Notes: generated by a model from the letters alone, not told the origin. A stretch of 64,000 nucleotides of DNA from Brevipalpus yothersi (GCA_003956705.1 QZCP01000223.1:146364-210363), one strand, 5' to 3'; positions 33,984 to 46,383 are shown, numbered from the stretch's first letter. Numbers and translations: made by a program.

Positions 33984-36900
33984 GAAACAATTTTTCCACT
34001 AGACCAGTTCAATCAAATATCAATCTCTGCTGTTGATGATCATCTGCTATTGAATATTATCTGTTTGTACAGAGTCAATGGCTTTTGGAAGCTTCGAGAG
34101 ACTGAGCTTGATTTCAAGAATGAGTGAAATGAAGTATGACCCATTCATTCAAAGACTTGTTCCCATGATGTACTATATATACTACAGGAATTCTCACCAA
34201 TAAAAATAGGATTAGCAAACAATTGAGATCTGTGTGAAGAAAGTAAGAGAAAGAGAGGAGAGATGAAGTGATATAGATTGTGTGATGATATATGGTTAAG
34301 AGTTTCAATGGAAGAGGATTTTGGGTTTGTTGCATGCATTCTTTTGATCAGATGAAGAGATATGTTCACTTGATTGGATTTCAACACATTGGAATCCAAT
34401 GAAAAAAGAGGAAAAAATTTCTTTCAGGGTGTCGAGAAAAAAACGATAAAGCTTGACACAGTTTATTCAGTGAGCTTAGTGGAGAAAAATGGGCTGAAAG
34501 TTGTGAAATACACAGCAAAAATTGATGATAAGTGGAAAAAATGTCAAGAGTATAGCGAGTCAAGAAAGAAGTTCATAATATGAGAACCCAATGGATTTTG
34601 TTCTGGTAGCATGATATTATATTTATCTACAGTTTGATTTATTCAATTCCTTGGCATTCTAAGCTTTTTTTCTCATGAAAACAGATTAACGATACTCGTT
34701 CTATGTGTTCATTTTCAAACTTCATGGAATACTTGTAAAAAGAGCGTAAGACTATGACTTGATTATTCTCCGAGCTGTTACAAGTTGGTTGGGTCAAAAA
34801 TTCGTTGAAAAAAATTACAATTTCTTCGATAAAATCACAATGGAACCGAAACTTCTATATATCATCTATTCTAAATCATGCTATAAGATTGGTGAGTGAT
34901 AAGAAGTATTCATGTATGGAAAGATTATTCCCGCTTCTTTTGTTGTTACGCTTGGAAAAGTTTGCTTTCGATGCAAAGATTCTGTATTATCATACAAGAT
35001 GAGATATAAACTGGCATTTAAACCGGGATACAAATGCTGAAGTGGTTTTGTGAGAAGCATTTTTGATCTTCTATTCCTTACCTAGGCACCCAGATACAGG
35101 CATCTCGAATGCTCTTTCATCTTCAAATTTTAAGAAACTTAAGAAAAGAATGGTTATAAGATTTTGCATGCGATTGTGAGTTTTCCCATTGCCAATGGCT
35201 GAACAAATGGTATATATCTTTCTACCTCTTTGGCTTGATATAAACTCAATCTAAATTCAAATCATGAACCAAGAATCGTTCATCATTCTCTCTCTCTGGT
35301 AAACTTTTCACCCAAATTTGATGAAGTCAATTCCGTGTTTCATGCAAAAATTAGCCTCAGGAATAATGTATGTTGCCTCTTTTAGGGTTCAAATAATCGT
35401 GAAAGTTCATAGTGAGAATATTCTTGATCACAAATAATGGAAACATTTTTGGTGACAATTTTTTTCCCTCTTTACCAGAGCTCTTAACAAAATTATCCAA
35501 ACCTTAGAGAATGAAGAAATGATCAACTGTCCACTCCAATCATAATCACGTTTTGATACAAAAATTGACTTCAAACTTTCTATGCTCCAGCTAATGAGAG
35601 ATGATAAGAACCAGAGAATATGGACTTTTTGGGCTCAGAGACTGAAGAGCGAGAGAGAGAGAGAGAGAGAAAATGATGGAATATAATCAAGGTTGTGTTG
35701 ATGGTTTACTTTCGTGTTGGAAGAAAAGCTTTTTGCTTTCTCGATAACTCTAATGGCCTGTGAATTGAAGCAACATGGAAACAGTGGCTCAAAGTAAAAG
35801 AGAGAGAAAAATGAAGAAAGAGATAGAGAGAGAAGCGGAAAGTGTGAATGTCGAAAGAGAAAAAAAGATAAATTAGATTTGAGTCATGTATTCCTCTTTA
35901 GTTGGTATCAAACATGAAGAATATACTTTTCGAAAGGAGTTGTATACACACTCACACACTCTCTCTCTCTATCATGAGAGTATGTTTATGTCATGGACAA
36001 TATAGGGATCATCTACCTGTCAATTTCTTGTTTACAATGATTACTGCATGTTTGAAGTATCAAGAAGGACTTTGAAAAGTAGAGAGGCTTACATATGATT
36101 TGCAATGCATTGAAATTTCGTATATACATAGACAGGAGCACTTCATGTCAGATGAGAAAAGTAATTGAAAGAAAAATGAAGCACATAACTCAAATTTTTG
36201 ATATTCTTGTTTGATATTCTTCATATGTTTGGGCGTAAAGTGAGAATAAGATTAAAAACCGAAAAAGAATATTGAAGAGAAGAATTCTCATTGGCTAGAG
36301 AATGTTTGCCGGGCTCGAATTCATATCTCTTTCTACTCCAAAACGCTAAGTTTAAGCTCAATATTGATTCGTCAAAATCACTTCATGTCTTCCCAGGTTC
36401 TTTTTCCATTTTATTACACTTTTAAGCTATGAGGCTGTCCGTTTGATACATCTCAAAATCCATCAAATATTCTTCTCCATGGGAATATTCAAAGTTTGAC
36501 TCCAAATCGATTTCACTGAGCTCACAAAGAACCTGGTCAAGATATCAAATCCATCCAAGACCATTTGATCTCGTAAAATTTGAAATAGAAAAAAAGAGAA
36601 GAGAAGAGAGAGAGAGATTGAATATGATCGGTCGATAAGAGAATGGCATGCTAGAATATTGGAAGATTTGGTTCTCTTGATATATTTCAAGAATTCATTT
36701 ATGAAATAGGACAGTCTTTTGATAGTTTCGATTAGAGTCAAAAAGATTGACTTCATTTGTATGCTAATCACTTTGTTTCCAGCATGCAAATTGGAAAATA
36801 GACAGAATGCATTTCATTGTCGAATCATCAAGCATAGAGTATTGAATGGCTGTGAAAGGAGAGAGAAAGAGACAAACCAAATGAATAAGAAGAATGGCAA

Positions 36901-37217
36901 CTGATTGTGAATGTTCTTTGGGATGAAAAAATGTTCATCCATACAAAGCGGGTGATGACTTTTTGTCGCCAATTTTTCGGATCCTATTCATCATGTGCCT
37001 TCTAATTGAAGTTCCACTATTATTCATCTTTTTTCCCATCAATTCAGCAACCATAAACCAATGACACCACAATTCTTTTCGCTCATATTGCTTTCCATGC
37101 TTTATTGAGCAAGTACTACTAATTGTTATGTGTTCTGATAGACTGTCCAAGCTATCACCTCATACAACAAGCTTTCTCAGCTTCTAATCCATTGCATCCA
37201 TCGGAATCGATCGAACC

Positions 37218-37312
<95 letters not shown>

Positions 37313-39682
37313 AGAGGTGATGAACAATTTGAGATCAGCATTTCCTCTTGAAAGCCACTACATCCCTATGGAAATTGAAAATTTGGTGATAGTGTGAGAT
37401 TGTGACCTGGATGTAGGGCATGGATCATGAGATTCAATTTCTGTCTCTCATTCTCTTTCTCTTGCTCTTCTCGTTTCTTGCCATCAAGCTCTCGTGAATT
37501 TCAACTCGTTCATTTTGCTTAACTACGCCCGAGTAACTTTGACAATCGAAAATCGTAAAGTTGAGCATTCTCTTATACACACACTGTCATTGAGGATGAG
37601 TTAATGAAAATTCACATTTCATGAGTCTCCTTATCTCTTCTGCTTACAGGCCAAATGAACATGTCTTTTCGGATGGTAACCCACCAAAGTCCAACTTTCC
37701 ATTATGAATGTATGCCTTCTCTTTAATTACAATTTTTAGCTTCATCAAGAAAGAAAGTAAAGCAAGATAGAAAGAAAGAAGGCTCTGACAAGATTTGAAC
37801 CTCTCTCTCTCTGTACAACAAGAATCGTGTATAGCAAAAGGAAAGGAGAAGCTTATTCCCAGTTGATGATGGAATTAGCTTTAGATGACCTGTGAGACTG
37901 ATTTCACTCAGAATCTTTACAATTTTCATGTGGCCCATTGGGGGCGAGGGGGAAGAGGGGGAGAGGAAAGAGTATGAGAAAACGAAAATTGCTCACCTTA
38001 CTGCTAGCATGATGGCATTTATGAGTTCCATAGAGTGGAATAGTCACATCATGAAAATTGTTGAAGCGATGTGAGGAATGTTGAATTTTATCTTGACTAT
38101 TTTCACGAATCACATTTTCACTATAATGATTTCCACTGACATCTTGGCCTCTATTGACCATTCTATGAGTCTTATGTTTGGTCTGATGATTTTTAGTTTG
38201 GGAATGGGAAGAAGAAGAAGAAGAGGAAAAATCATCATGATCACATTGATTGATATCCAGCTTACTAATGTCCAAATCTACAGAGATGATTCCCTTTAGG
38301 AAGCATATAGATGAAGATTTGTCATCTTGATTGATGATCAATGAAGTATAAGAAAATAACCACTTCTGGGAATCACAGGAATAATATGCAATTGTCCAAT
38401 TGGCAAACTTAGGACACTTTTCATCGATTGTTCCACTACTACCACCGAAAGAGTCTAAATTTGTTCGAATATATCGTTTTGCCCATAGTTTCTGGAAAAT
38501 GGGTTCCTGATCTCCATCTGAAAATTGTAACCATGGCTCATTGGGTGATACTATACGATCCTTTTGTTTGGTCAGATGACTCTGTTTATCGTAATAGTAG
38601 CTCATTCGAATATCTCTCAATTCATATTGATCTTTGTCTAGTTTATCATTAAGATTACCTACACGTACATTGTCCTCTAGCCACATGATTCGAGCTTGAA
38701 CAATTGTCATATCTCGTGAAATCATGGCATAAAATGAATCGTGCAAAAGGTGTGAATCATCTTTCACCGGATCATATTTGGAAAGTATTTTGCTCAACAG
38801 ATCGACTCGTGTTGCAGTCAAATTGTATCGATTCTGTATCACTTTCGGTAGTATACTGTATGATGGTGATCGTATATAGCTTTTACCATTGATTTCTTCA
38901 ACCAGATCAGATAACATTCGATCTGGATTGGGAGGACAATAGTGGCCATCCGAAACTTTGACCAGTGTAGATAATATTTTCTCTAACGTTCTATTGCGCT
39001 CAGGCTCATGATCATTTTCGAATCGATCGTTTGATTGTGATTGTGATTCTTGTTGCTGTTCAAGTATTGGAAGAAGAAGACTAGCCGATGGTATATTAAA
39101 TGAGTGATCAGAAGAGTATAGATTTTGTGGATGAACAATATCATACGATGAGTGTGGCACTGATTGTGAAGCGGATGTTGATGAAGATGAATGCAAATCT
39201 GTGAGTGAAGATGGAGATGAATGGTCATCAGGTGAGGAGGAGACTTTGGATGCAGAGGATGAAGATGAAGATGAAGAAGAAGAGGAAACTATTCGACGTG
39301 CACTTTTGTGTGGACTTGGAAAGTAGGCTGGGGAATAATAATGTCGATGCTGGTAGTATGAATCTTCTTCCACTGGCCATTTGAGTGGTGACCAAGATTG
39401 AACAAAATGGTTAGCATTGGATACAGCTACCGCTGAGTGAACACGATGATTGCCATAAGATAGGAAAATACTTCCACTGAATAATATAAAGCAACAAGAG
39501 TTCACAATCGATGAACAAAAAGTTGAATACATGAGGCTACTTCGTCGCCTTGATATTGATGATATTGGCAATGTTGATCTTGGTGGAGTGTTGATTTGAT
39601 CACAATCATCAGCAACAAATTCTAACCGCATGCTTGGTGAACTAATCACTTCCCGACGACACTGACTCTCACATCGAGACAT
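20415..39682 (-). CDS. Class C orphan receptor of the smog / GPR158-GPR179 type
   Basis: Exons (minus): 39682-37997, 27538-27390, 26436-26181, 26012-25853, 25483-25180, 21045-20982, 20861-20415; every phase closes, 1021 aa. Vertebrate GPR158 is a metabotropic glycine receptor and binds RGS7-Gbeta5; Drosophila smog responds to Fog. Residues about 53-77 are hydrophobic (signal or anchor; ATG 39532 is an alternative start). A Ser run (133-144) follows. The Cache-domain end has CPKFANWTIAYYSCDSQKWL, GIISVDLDI and DINQC (476-480), then LYGTHKCH. Exon 2 gives the EGF-like GYICECREGFYS. CQRCSEGCTSC precedes seven TM segments (about 640-893) with YSALLLKTWRVSLTYR and LIFGPKFYRV. A coiled coil (about 921-957, YQENEELKEEIHKLATQIEL) lies in a short tail that lacks long vertebrate-type repeats. 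Confidence 0.88.
23673..23702. repeat. (GA)n run
   Basis: GA array inside the receptor intron; a (CT)n run lies just upstream at about 23632-23649, so the two could pair as a hairpin. Confidence 0.9.
24027..24090. repeat. (GA)n microsatellite, 64 bp
   Basis: Perfect GA array followed by a few GATA units, in the 4.1 kb receptor intron. Confidence 0.97.
26560..26618. repeat. (CT)n microsatellite, about 59 bp
   Basis: Perfect CT array in the 0.95 kb intron between receptor exons 2 and 3; reads (GA)n in the transcript. Confidence 0.97.
30654..30685. repeat. (GA)n run after (GAAA)n
   Basis: A GAAA tetranucleotide stretch passes into pure GA and then GAGAT; a graded, compound microsatellite. Confidence 0.92.
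33572..33631. repeat. (CT)n microsatellite, about 60 bp
   Basis: Perfect CT array; the next array, only 280 bp on, is (GA)n, so the two form an inverted pair. Confidence 0.97.
33912..33981. repeat. (GA)n microsatellite, 70 bp
   Basis: Perfect GA array, partner in inverted orientation to the (CT)n at 33572-33631. Confidence 0.97.
37220..37309. repeat. (GA)n microsatellite, 90 bp
   Basis: Longest perfect dinucleotide array in the window, 690 bp downstream (transcript sense) of receptor exon 1. Confidence 0.98.
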
Positions 39683-40696
39683 ACAACAGAGAAGAGAGAA
39701 GAGAGACAGAGGAAATGATACTGAACTGAAGAGTGTAACGTAGAAGAGAGAGAGAGAAAAGTGATATACGGCCGACACAAGAGAGAACAAGTGGACGTTG
39801 ATCGAGACTCACAGAAAGAAAGAAAGAGAAAGAGAGCAAGAAGAACAAATTGATGATGTTTTTTTTCTGCTGATGGTGATCAAAGTATGATGATCTCGAT
39901 GGTCAGATGAGATGTCCACTCATGCTATCACCATCATCCGAACTTGTCTGTACACTGGTACATGGTGACCACTGCTGTTTTCCTCTCTCCTCTTTCTCCT
40001 TTTTCTTCTCTAGTACCACTCCATATAACAAGAACAAGAGGAGGCAAAAAGAATAGATCAGAAAGATCGGTAGATGGAAACAACCAGCAAGTGAAAGAAG
40101 AAATTCGATGACATTTCCAGAATCATGGTACTATTCCACTCTCTTTCCTTTTCATTCTCTCTTTTCTCTCACCATACACACACACATACACACATTTTTC
40201 CCCTTCTTCCATCTCACTTGGCTCCTTTTTCTCGGTGATCTATTCACTTGTTCATCGAATTGTTCAATAGTCTTGCGCTATTCTAGAACTCTCAGCAAAA
40301 AGAGAGATATATTTTCACTCGAATTCTGCGCGAGCCAAAATTTTTCCTCATGCTTAGAACTTTTTCCATCGAAAGTTCGATGATCGATACTGAGTACAGT
40401 ATTCGATATCAGAGTATCGGAATAGGTATCTGTATGAATGAAAAATTTTCATTGAATATTGTGTGACTTTGGATTGAGGACGTCTTGAGTACAATTTGGT
40501 AAAGTTAATTTAGTTGGCTTAATTGCTGACAGTTTTAGAGTGATTTTGGTGGAATCCAAATTGGTAAGTTGTTGGAATATCAACAGGATTGCTGTGATGT
40601 TGGGTGGTATAGCTGAAGATGTGATGTTGGATCGATTTTGATTGTTTGTTTACATTCGCTTCTTTTTGTATCATCATCAACAGGATCAACATCAAC
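39683..40696. promoter_or_regulatory. Divergent promoter region, receptor (-) and UQCRQ (+)
   Basis: Both flanking ATGs face outward. On the plus strand a likely non-coding UQCRQ exon ends TTG|GTAAGT near 40562, with its acceptor (CAACAG) at about 40683, giving a leader intron of about 120 bp. GA- and CT-rich short runs sit near 39740-39830 on the receptor side and CACACA near 40180. Confidence 0.45.
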
Positions 40697-41067
40697 ATGG
40701 GTGGCAAAACCTTTGGTAATCTGTATTATTTGAGAAATTTGATCTATGTCCAATTGTCAAGTCATGAGGTTAATCCTTACCACAAGTTTGTTTCAACAAC
40801 TTTGCGACATTGGAACAGAGATTTCTGGGCTTATGGTATCTACTTTATTCCAGGTAAGTGTGATGGAAGAGCAGACAAAGTTGTGTTGTTGAACTGGGAG
40901 CTTGTCTGTTCACAGTTGATGAATTGATGGGATTTTGATTGATTTGTACCTTTTTTTTCTTCAATTATATAGCTTATATAGGTTGCCATTCGCTTGTTCA
41001 CTTCAGTGACACCGTTAACATTAGGATGGCTCGCAAAAATCCGGCTGATTATGAGAATGATGAGTGA
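40697..41067 (+). CDS. UQCRQ: Cytochrome bc1 complex subunit 8 (Qcr8 / UQCRQ)
   Basis: Exons 40697-40853 and 40973-41067 give 83 aa (human 82). It is a small single-TM subunit of respiratory complex III that contacts cytochrome b. The start MGGKTFGNLYYLRNLIYVQLS aligns with the family's FGNL..LR..I.Y.LS pattern. HKFVSTTLRHWNRDFW precedes a membrane-leaning segment, and the end RKNPADYENDE is nearly the family's KNPA.YEND signature. The intron splits the codon before AYIGC. AATAAA lies at 41138-41143. No cleavable presequence, as usual for this subunit. Confidence 0.93.
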
Positions 41068-41530
41068 ATACATATAAAATATGAACATTTAGTGATTCTC
41101 TGGATTTAATAGTCTAGTGGCCAAGAAATCGCTATCAAATAAAATGCATATATAGCTTGCTGTGAAATTATCTGTAAATTTCTTGAAACGGTATTGGTGT
41201 GAAAGGGTTTACACTTTCCCGTAGAGACCGGCTTATTGCGTTCTTGTTTGATCCATGAAATGTTGTACATAAAGAATGTCGTGAGAAGCCCTTACAAACA
41301 TTTCCAGCAACATTCGTGCATAACAATACCTAGAATTCTGACTTCTAGAAGAAAAAGCAGAATTTATGTGTAAAAGCTCATATTCAGATCACATTTTTCA
41401 ACTGCGCAATTTTTTTATCAAGAGGGATCGTCGGAGAGAAGGAAATGTAAATCATCAACAAATTTATTACTTCAATATTTATAGACAAAAAGAGCCTCGA
41501 AAAGAAGCTTTATGAAAATGTACAAGAATT
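41068..41530. other. Intergenic between convergent genes
   Basis: UQCRQ 3' UTR with the poly(A) signal at 41138-41143, then the 3' flank of the minus-strand gene (TTTATT at 41460-41465 reads AATAAA on the minus strand). No gene seen. Confidence 0.5.
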
Positions 41531-42429
41531 CTAGGACAATTTTTGTCTAACAGAAACTCCTCCTCTGCTTTTTTTACGTGCTTGCTGAAGGAAAGAGTTT
41601 CCAATGTCAAAAACTGCTGAGTAGTCATCTGTTAAATCTATCATCTCTTCTAATAACTCGTCCTCTTGATCAACCTCCTCAATTATTGTCTCTTCTAGGA
41701 AATTATATTCTTCTAGACGCACAGCAGGAGCTAATCGTTTCAAAAATTCTTCATTATCGTAAAGGATTAATTTCTTCACCGCATGATCCAAATTGAGACT
41801 TTGTCCACCATTAAGATCGTATGGAGTCATTCCAATGCCTTTAACAAATTCCATACGAGTTTTAAGATGATGGTAGGGTTTCTCAATTATTGTCGGATGA
41901 AGAGTCAATGGATGAGGTTCAGGCCATCGATCTTCCTGGATTCAGTAGAAATCAACCGATCAATATAAATTTCAAACAGTACATTTCCATTGAACACAAC
42001 CCATCCCTCAACTCAACATACCTCCTTCTTGGTGAACCATGCCATAATTCGATGTTGAAAATATCCAAATTTTTTCATAAACTGTGTCCAATCCTGCAGG
42101 AACCATCCACGAGGTGCTTCATGAAATACTCTCATCAAAGCTTTCGAATAAAGAAAACCAAGTTTATCCAAATTTTGGAAACGCTTTTCCATCGCATCAA
42201 GATCAACACACAACAGATCCATATTTCTCATCAACGTTTTGTTTATTATCTCAACCTGAGCAATCGGCTTCTTATCCATGTCCAGCTCACATCTCATGGC
42301 AATTTTATCATTCCAAAATCCAAAAGCTTTGGCAATATGTTCATTGTCCACACGAGCATTGCGAAATGCACAATGTCTTTCAATTTTTGCCTTTTGAGCA
42401 GCACTCAACAACATGTAACGCCAACACAT
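41531..42429 (-). CDS. Unrecognised helical protein, 270 aa
   Basis: Minus exons 42429-42022 and 41935-41531 join in phase 0 (donor GAG|GTATGT, acceptor TCCAG|GAA). The protein starts MCWRYMLLSAAQKAKIERHC, is rich in Lys, Glu and aromatics, and has no signal peptide or TM. Notable segments are FGFWNDKIAMRCELD, EAPRGWFLQDW, RWPEPHPLT at the exon junction, and an acidic stretch (EETIIEEVDQEDELLEEM) before a basic tail. The composition and junction argue strongly for real coding, and against the 236-aa open frame on the opposite strand, which has shadow-like composition. I cannot name the family; a conserved mitochondrial or structural protein is possible but unproven. It is head to head with WDR75. 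Confidence 0.72.
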
Positions 42430-42816
42430 TGTTTTGATTGTTTTGATTATTATTATTGTCACCACATCGACACCATCACATTAATACAGATAATCAACAA
42501 ATTGCTCAACTATACACGAGATGATACATTATCATCCTTTTTCACATGTTGTGAAAATTACTATTGGTCACAATTTCATCATCTTCAATCACTTTCATGA
42601 TCATCATCCAAAAAGTTTTGATTTCAAACACATGTCTATCTGAGATGGCGCATTTAAACCATGCTTTTTTGAGCACATGAAAACATGTGCCTTTAATTAC
42701 ATGTGTTCGTATTTTAAATGTGTGATTGTTGGAACTTCAGAATTGATTGATTAGTTTGATTGAACAGTGAATTTGATCAGTGATTTGCGCTGATCCGGTG
42801 AACATTGCCCACAAGA
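42430..42816. promoter_or_regulatory. Short bidirectional promoter, 270-aa gene (-) and WDR75 (+)
   Basis: Only 387 bp separate the two ATGs, so both core promoters must lie here. Visible words include ACATGTG/CACATG-type E-box-like repeats around 42626-42712 (for example AAACACATGTCT and AAACATGTGCC). That they are functional is inference. Confidence 0.45.
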
Positions 42817-45539
42817 ATGCCTTCGACTGGAGTTAATAGTTATGGTTTAAATTTGATTGGTGGCTTCAATATATGTGAAAAGAGAAGTATATTTTCACTT
42901 GATGGTAAATTTGTGTTCACCATTTCAAATAATTCCATACGAATATATATAATCGCATCTGGTTTACCGTATGGTGTGTTAACAGTTGATGATAAAAGTA
43001 GTAAAAGTGGTGAAGAAATAGTGACCATCAATTTGAATCCCATATCACCGGACACATCGTTGATAAGTTTTTCAAGTCGTGGAAGAATTTTGATATGGAA
43101 TTATTTGAAGCTAGAATTGGTCAAAGAATATGATCTATTTGATTCTCTCTACCATCAGTGTGGTAAAGCTCTCCAATTGATATGGGGACAAGTGATACTT
43201 ACCGATGATGCAATTGAGAGTGGTAATCTTAATTTTTATTATGCCATGTTGGTTGATCAAGAGCCTGGAATGTTTTTCTCATCTGTTGATGAAATATCTC
43301 GATGTCTAAATGAATTGCCTAATAAAAAAAAGAAATCATCAAAAGACACTAAAGAACTCAAACAACGAGCCCTCAATAGACTGACGGAAGAACGAATTTC
43401 AATCAAATATGATTCATCACGTCCCTACGTTTCGATCACCATTGGATCGTGTAATAAATTTTTGGCTGCCATCGACAACAATCAGATTAACATCATCTTA
43501 CTTCCTCATAAAAGTAATTCTCGCACAATTAATCATCTTATTTCTCGAAATTATTTCACCTGTATCACATCACATTCCAAAGAGATGCTATTGGCTGCTG
43601 GTGATTCAATCGGTAGAATATACATCTATCGTGATAATTTTTTAACTCCTGGAACACCAATTCGAACAGTGTCTCATTGGCATCATTCACCTGTTAACGA
43701 TCTATGCTTCTCCAATTCGGCTGCATACTTGTATTCAGGTGGCTACGAATGTGTTATTGTACGCTGGGATTCCTCGATGAAGCATAACAGCAATTATCTA
43801 CCTCGAGTTGGAGGTCCAATTAGATATATTTCTTGTGATACAGTGAATGAAAAAATAATGACATGCCATTTTGATAATTCTATTCAATTTGCAAGCACAA
43901 ATCTTGACTCCATGACATCGTCTGTGGATGGACTCTATCTGATGCCAAGAGAAAATTTTCTCCAAAGTTTTCGTGACATATGCTATGATGCCAAGTCTGA
44001 CGCTGTCATGATGAGAGGAAAATGTGGTCATCTCCAATTCTTTTCTCCTAGCCTGGAGAAGCATCTTTTCAGTGTAGACATTGTGAATATGAACTATTTG
44101 CCTCCAGAGGCAGATAAACTTATCATAAACGTTGATATTGATCGATTCGCTGTTTCCGATGATGGAGCATGGATTGCAACGCTTGAAATGAGAGATGATG
44201 GTGTAACACTTTTAGAGATGCGTTTAAAATTTTGGGAATACAAAGAAGAATCTGATAAAAAATATTCACTCAATACATCTATCCACTTACCTCATAAAAA
44301 GCGAATCAACTGTATGCGATTTGCATCAAACTCCAAAAACCTTGTAACCACTAGTCAAGATGGGTGCTTTAAAATATGGTATCTCACAAAAGATCCAGAC
44401 AGAGTTGATAGCAATCATTTTTGGATCTCTCAAAGGATCGGTGAAATAGGCCGAGGCTTGATTCCAGACAAAATTGCTATGTCAGAAGATTTTTCCATCA
44501 TAGCAATAACATCATTCAACAAGACACTCCTTTGGGATTCCAGTAATATACTCCAATTGGATCTTAAAGGAACGTTACTATCGGATGAAGAGCATCGTGA
44601 AGAAAAATTGACTTCAATAGAGTTTGGAAGCTCTAATAGGTCACACCTATTGTGTGAGACACGTGAGACCTCTTTTAGAACTTGGGATTTACTGACACTA
44701 TCAGGTAAGTGATCTCATCATCTCTTCTTTCATCCTCTTTCCTTTTCTTCTTATTTTTTCGCTAATTACTGCAATTATCTTCACCCTCAGTTGATAATGT
44801 TTGGCAACCTCCGAATAATCTTCGTATAAAGTTCAGCGTATTCCATAGACCGACCAATTATTGTGCCATATTTCTCTCTAGTGGTACACTTTTCATTCAT
44901 AAATTAGGAGAAGACTTCATTCGAGTAGACTTGAATCCTCCTCGAAGTGATATTAATCTTCGACTCATAGTACACGGAATCTTTATTCCCCAGAATAATA
45001 AGCGAGATACATTATTCTCTGAGATTGGGCTGTGCTTGGTTGATGAGAACCAACAGATATTCTCCTTAGGACTGGTCGAACGAGATGACATAATTGATAG
45101 AGATATGGAAACAGAAGAAGAAATGGAATCTAATCTCACTCCATATGCTCGAATGCTTTTGGAGGAGAAAAATAAGATCAAAGTACAAGATCGATTGGAT
45201 CAACTAGAAGTGAATCAATATCTTGGACACTATCAAAATCGAAGAAAATTGGTTGAGGAAATGTTCATAAACGTGCCATCTTACGTTTTGCCGCCCGTTG
45301 AATCAATTGCTACCTCTTTTTTGAGCATGTTGTTGCAGCCTGGAGGCAAAGAAAATGATAATGACACTCCTAATAACTCTGAAAATAGAAGTGCAGCGAA
45401 TCAAATTGAACCTGATGTAGATTCTAGGTCGAAAAGAGATGAAGAGTTGATGGAAGTAGAAAGTGAAGAGTATGAAAAACCTACTCAGCTGGTTTTCAAC
45501 GAAAATTACGATTGGCTTGGAGACTATTTAACAGATTGA
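42817..45539 (+). CDS. WDR75: WDR75 / Utp17-like WD-repeat ribosome-biogenesis factor
   Basis: Exons 42817-44704 and 44791-45539, 878 aa (human about 830). WDR75 belongs to the t-UTP part of the SSU processome and supports pre-rRNA transcription and 18S processing in the nucleolus. The first blades are visible as GGFNICEKRSIFSLDGKFVF, with NSIRIYIIASGLPYGVL. Further WD-like units include SPVNDLCFSNSAAYLYSGG with VIVRWDSS, and KRINCMRFASNSKNLVTTSQ with FKIWYL. The C-terminal part has TPYARMLLEEK and VPSYVLPPVESIATSFLSMLL, a motif I associate with WDR75. An acidic Ser/Asn linker ends at ENYDWLGDYLTD. The ATG 12 bp into the open frame is chosen because the frame before it begins with TTG only. 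NAN1/NOL11-type beta-propellers are the alternative. Confidence 0.8.
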
Positions 45540-46383
45540 TCGTTATTCGTTATTCTCAACTTTTTGAGATCCAACCTTTTTTTTGTAAGTGCGTGTGTAC
45601 ATGAATTGACTATGAATAATACCTTTGTAATTCCTCCCCGAAAATATTTCTTTTTTTCTTTTTCTCTCTCTCTTTTTCTCACTCACTTTTCCTCACCTTT
45701 TTCAAGCTCATTAGCATCTTTTTGAGAGGTGATTATATTTAGCAATGCCCTTCAATCCAGTTCACTCTGATTTTAAATATTCAGAACACATATAGACATA
45801 ATCAGGGGCTAGCATCATTATGTGTGTATGTGATCAAAGAGTTTATAGTTTTTCTTTGAAGAAGCTTTTCATTTCATGAACTTACCGAAGTTCCGTTTCA
45901 GTGTTGGCTCAAAAAGCCTTCAAGTTCGTTCCGGACAATATACACATACAGACATTCAATTCTATACCAACACTTAAACTCCATTCACACATCTCTCTTT
46001 TTCTTCCCATACTTATGTACACTACCTGTGTGTATGTGTTGAGATTGTATTTTTCCCGATTTCAATCAGCACATCTATTTTGGGAATAACAAATCGTTCC
46101 GTTGATTCACCAATTGCCATCGTAATATGAAAAGAAGGCATACATTAGGCAAAATCTAACTTTTCTGGGTAAGACAAACTTTCTCTCTCTCTCTCTTCCT
46201 TTCTTTCTCTCTCTTCTTTGCTTACGATCATCTTCACTTGTACTTTTCGGCTGTCCTTCATCTTGCTCTTCTTTTTCTTCACCACCATCATCATTATTGT
46301 CCAAATAGCTGGACGGCTATCGTGCATACATTTATTGCATCTATTCATGGAATTGTTGAAAGGAAGAAAGAGAAAGAGAGGGC

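Larger units (their letters stand above)
27539..37996 (-). other. 10.5 kb intron of the receptor gene
   Basis: The donor AAG|GTGAGC at 37996 and the acceptor CTACAG|TGT at 27539 define it; the flanking coding joins 'HHASSK' to 'CIFHPG' in phase 0. It contains the densest set of GA/CT arrays in the window (30654, 33572, 33912, 37220) on both orientations, plus several shorter runs. Open frames inside are short and mostly RERERE or SLSLSL translations of the arrays. No nested gene is supported. Confidence 0.85.

Noticed and set aside
37200..37320. RERERE / SLSLSL open frames across the window (also 14122, 24009, 33440, 33827, 46218, 49338, 53884)
   Set aside because: They are translations of GA/CT dinucleotide arrays, open only because the repeat lacks stops.
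37775..37810. tRNA-like B-box (AGGTTCAAATCT on the minus strand)
   Set aside because: No A-box, acceptor stem or cloverleaf pairing at the right distance; the flank is a CT run.
41890..42600. 236-codon open frame on the plus strand
   Set aside because: It lies over the spliced 270-aa minus-strand gene, has shadow-like His/Ser/Phe composition and no splice or domain support. The minus frame has a good donor, a good acceptor and phase agreement.
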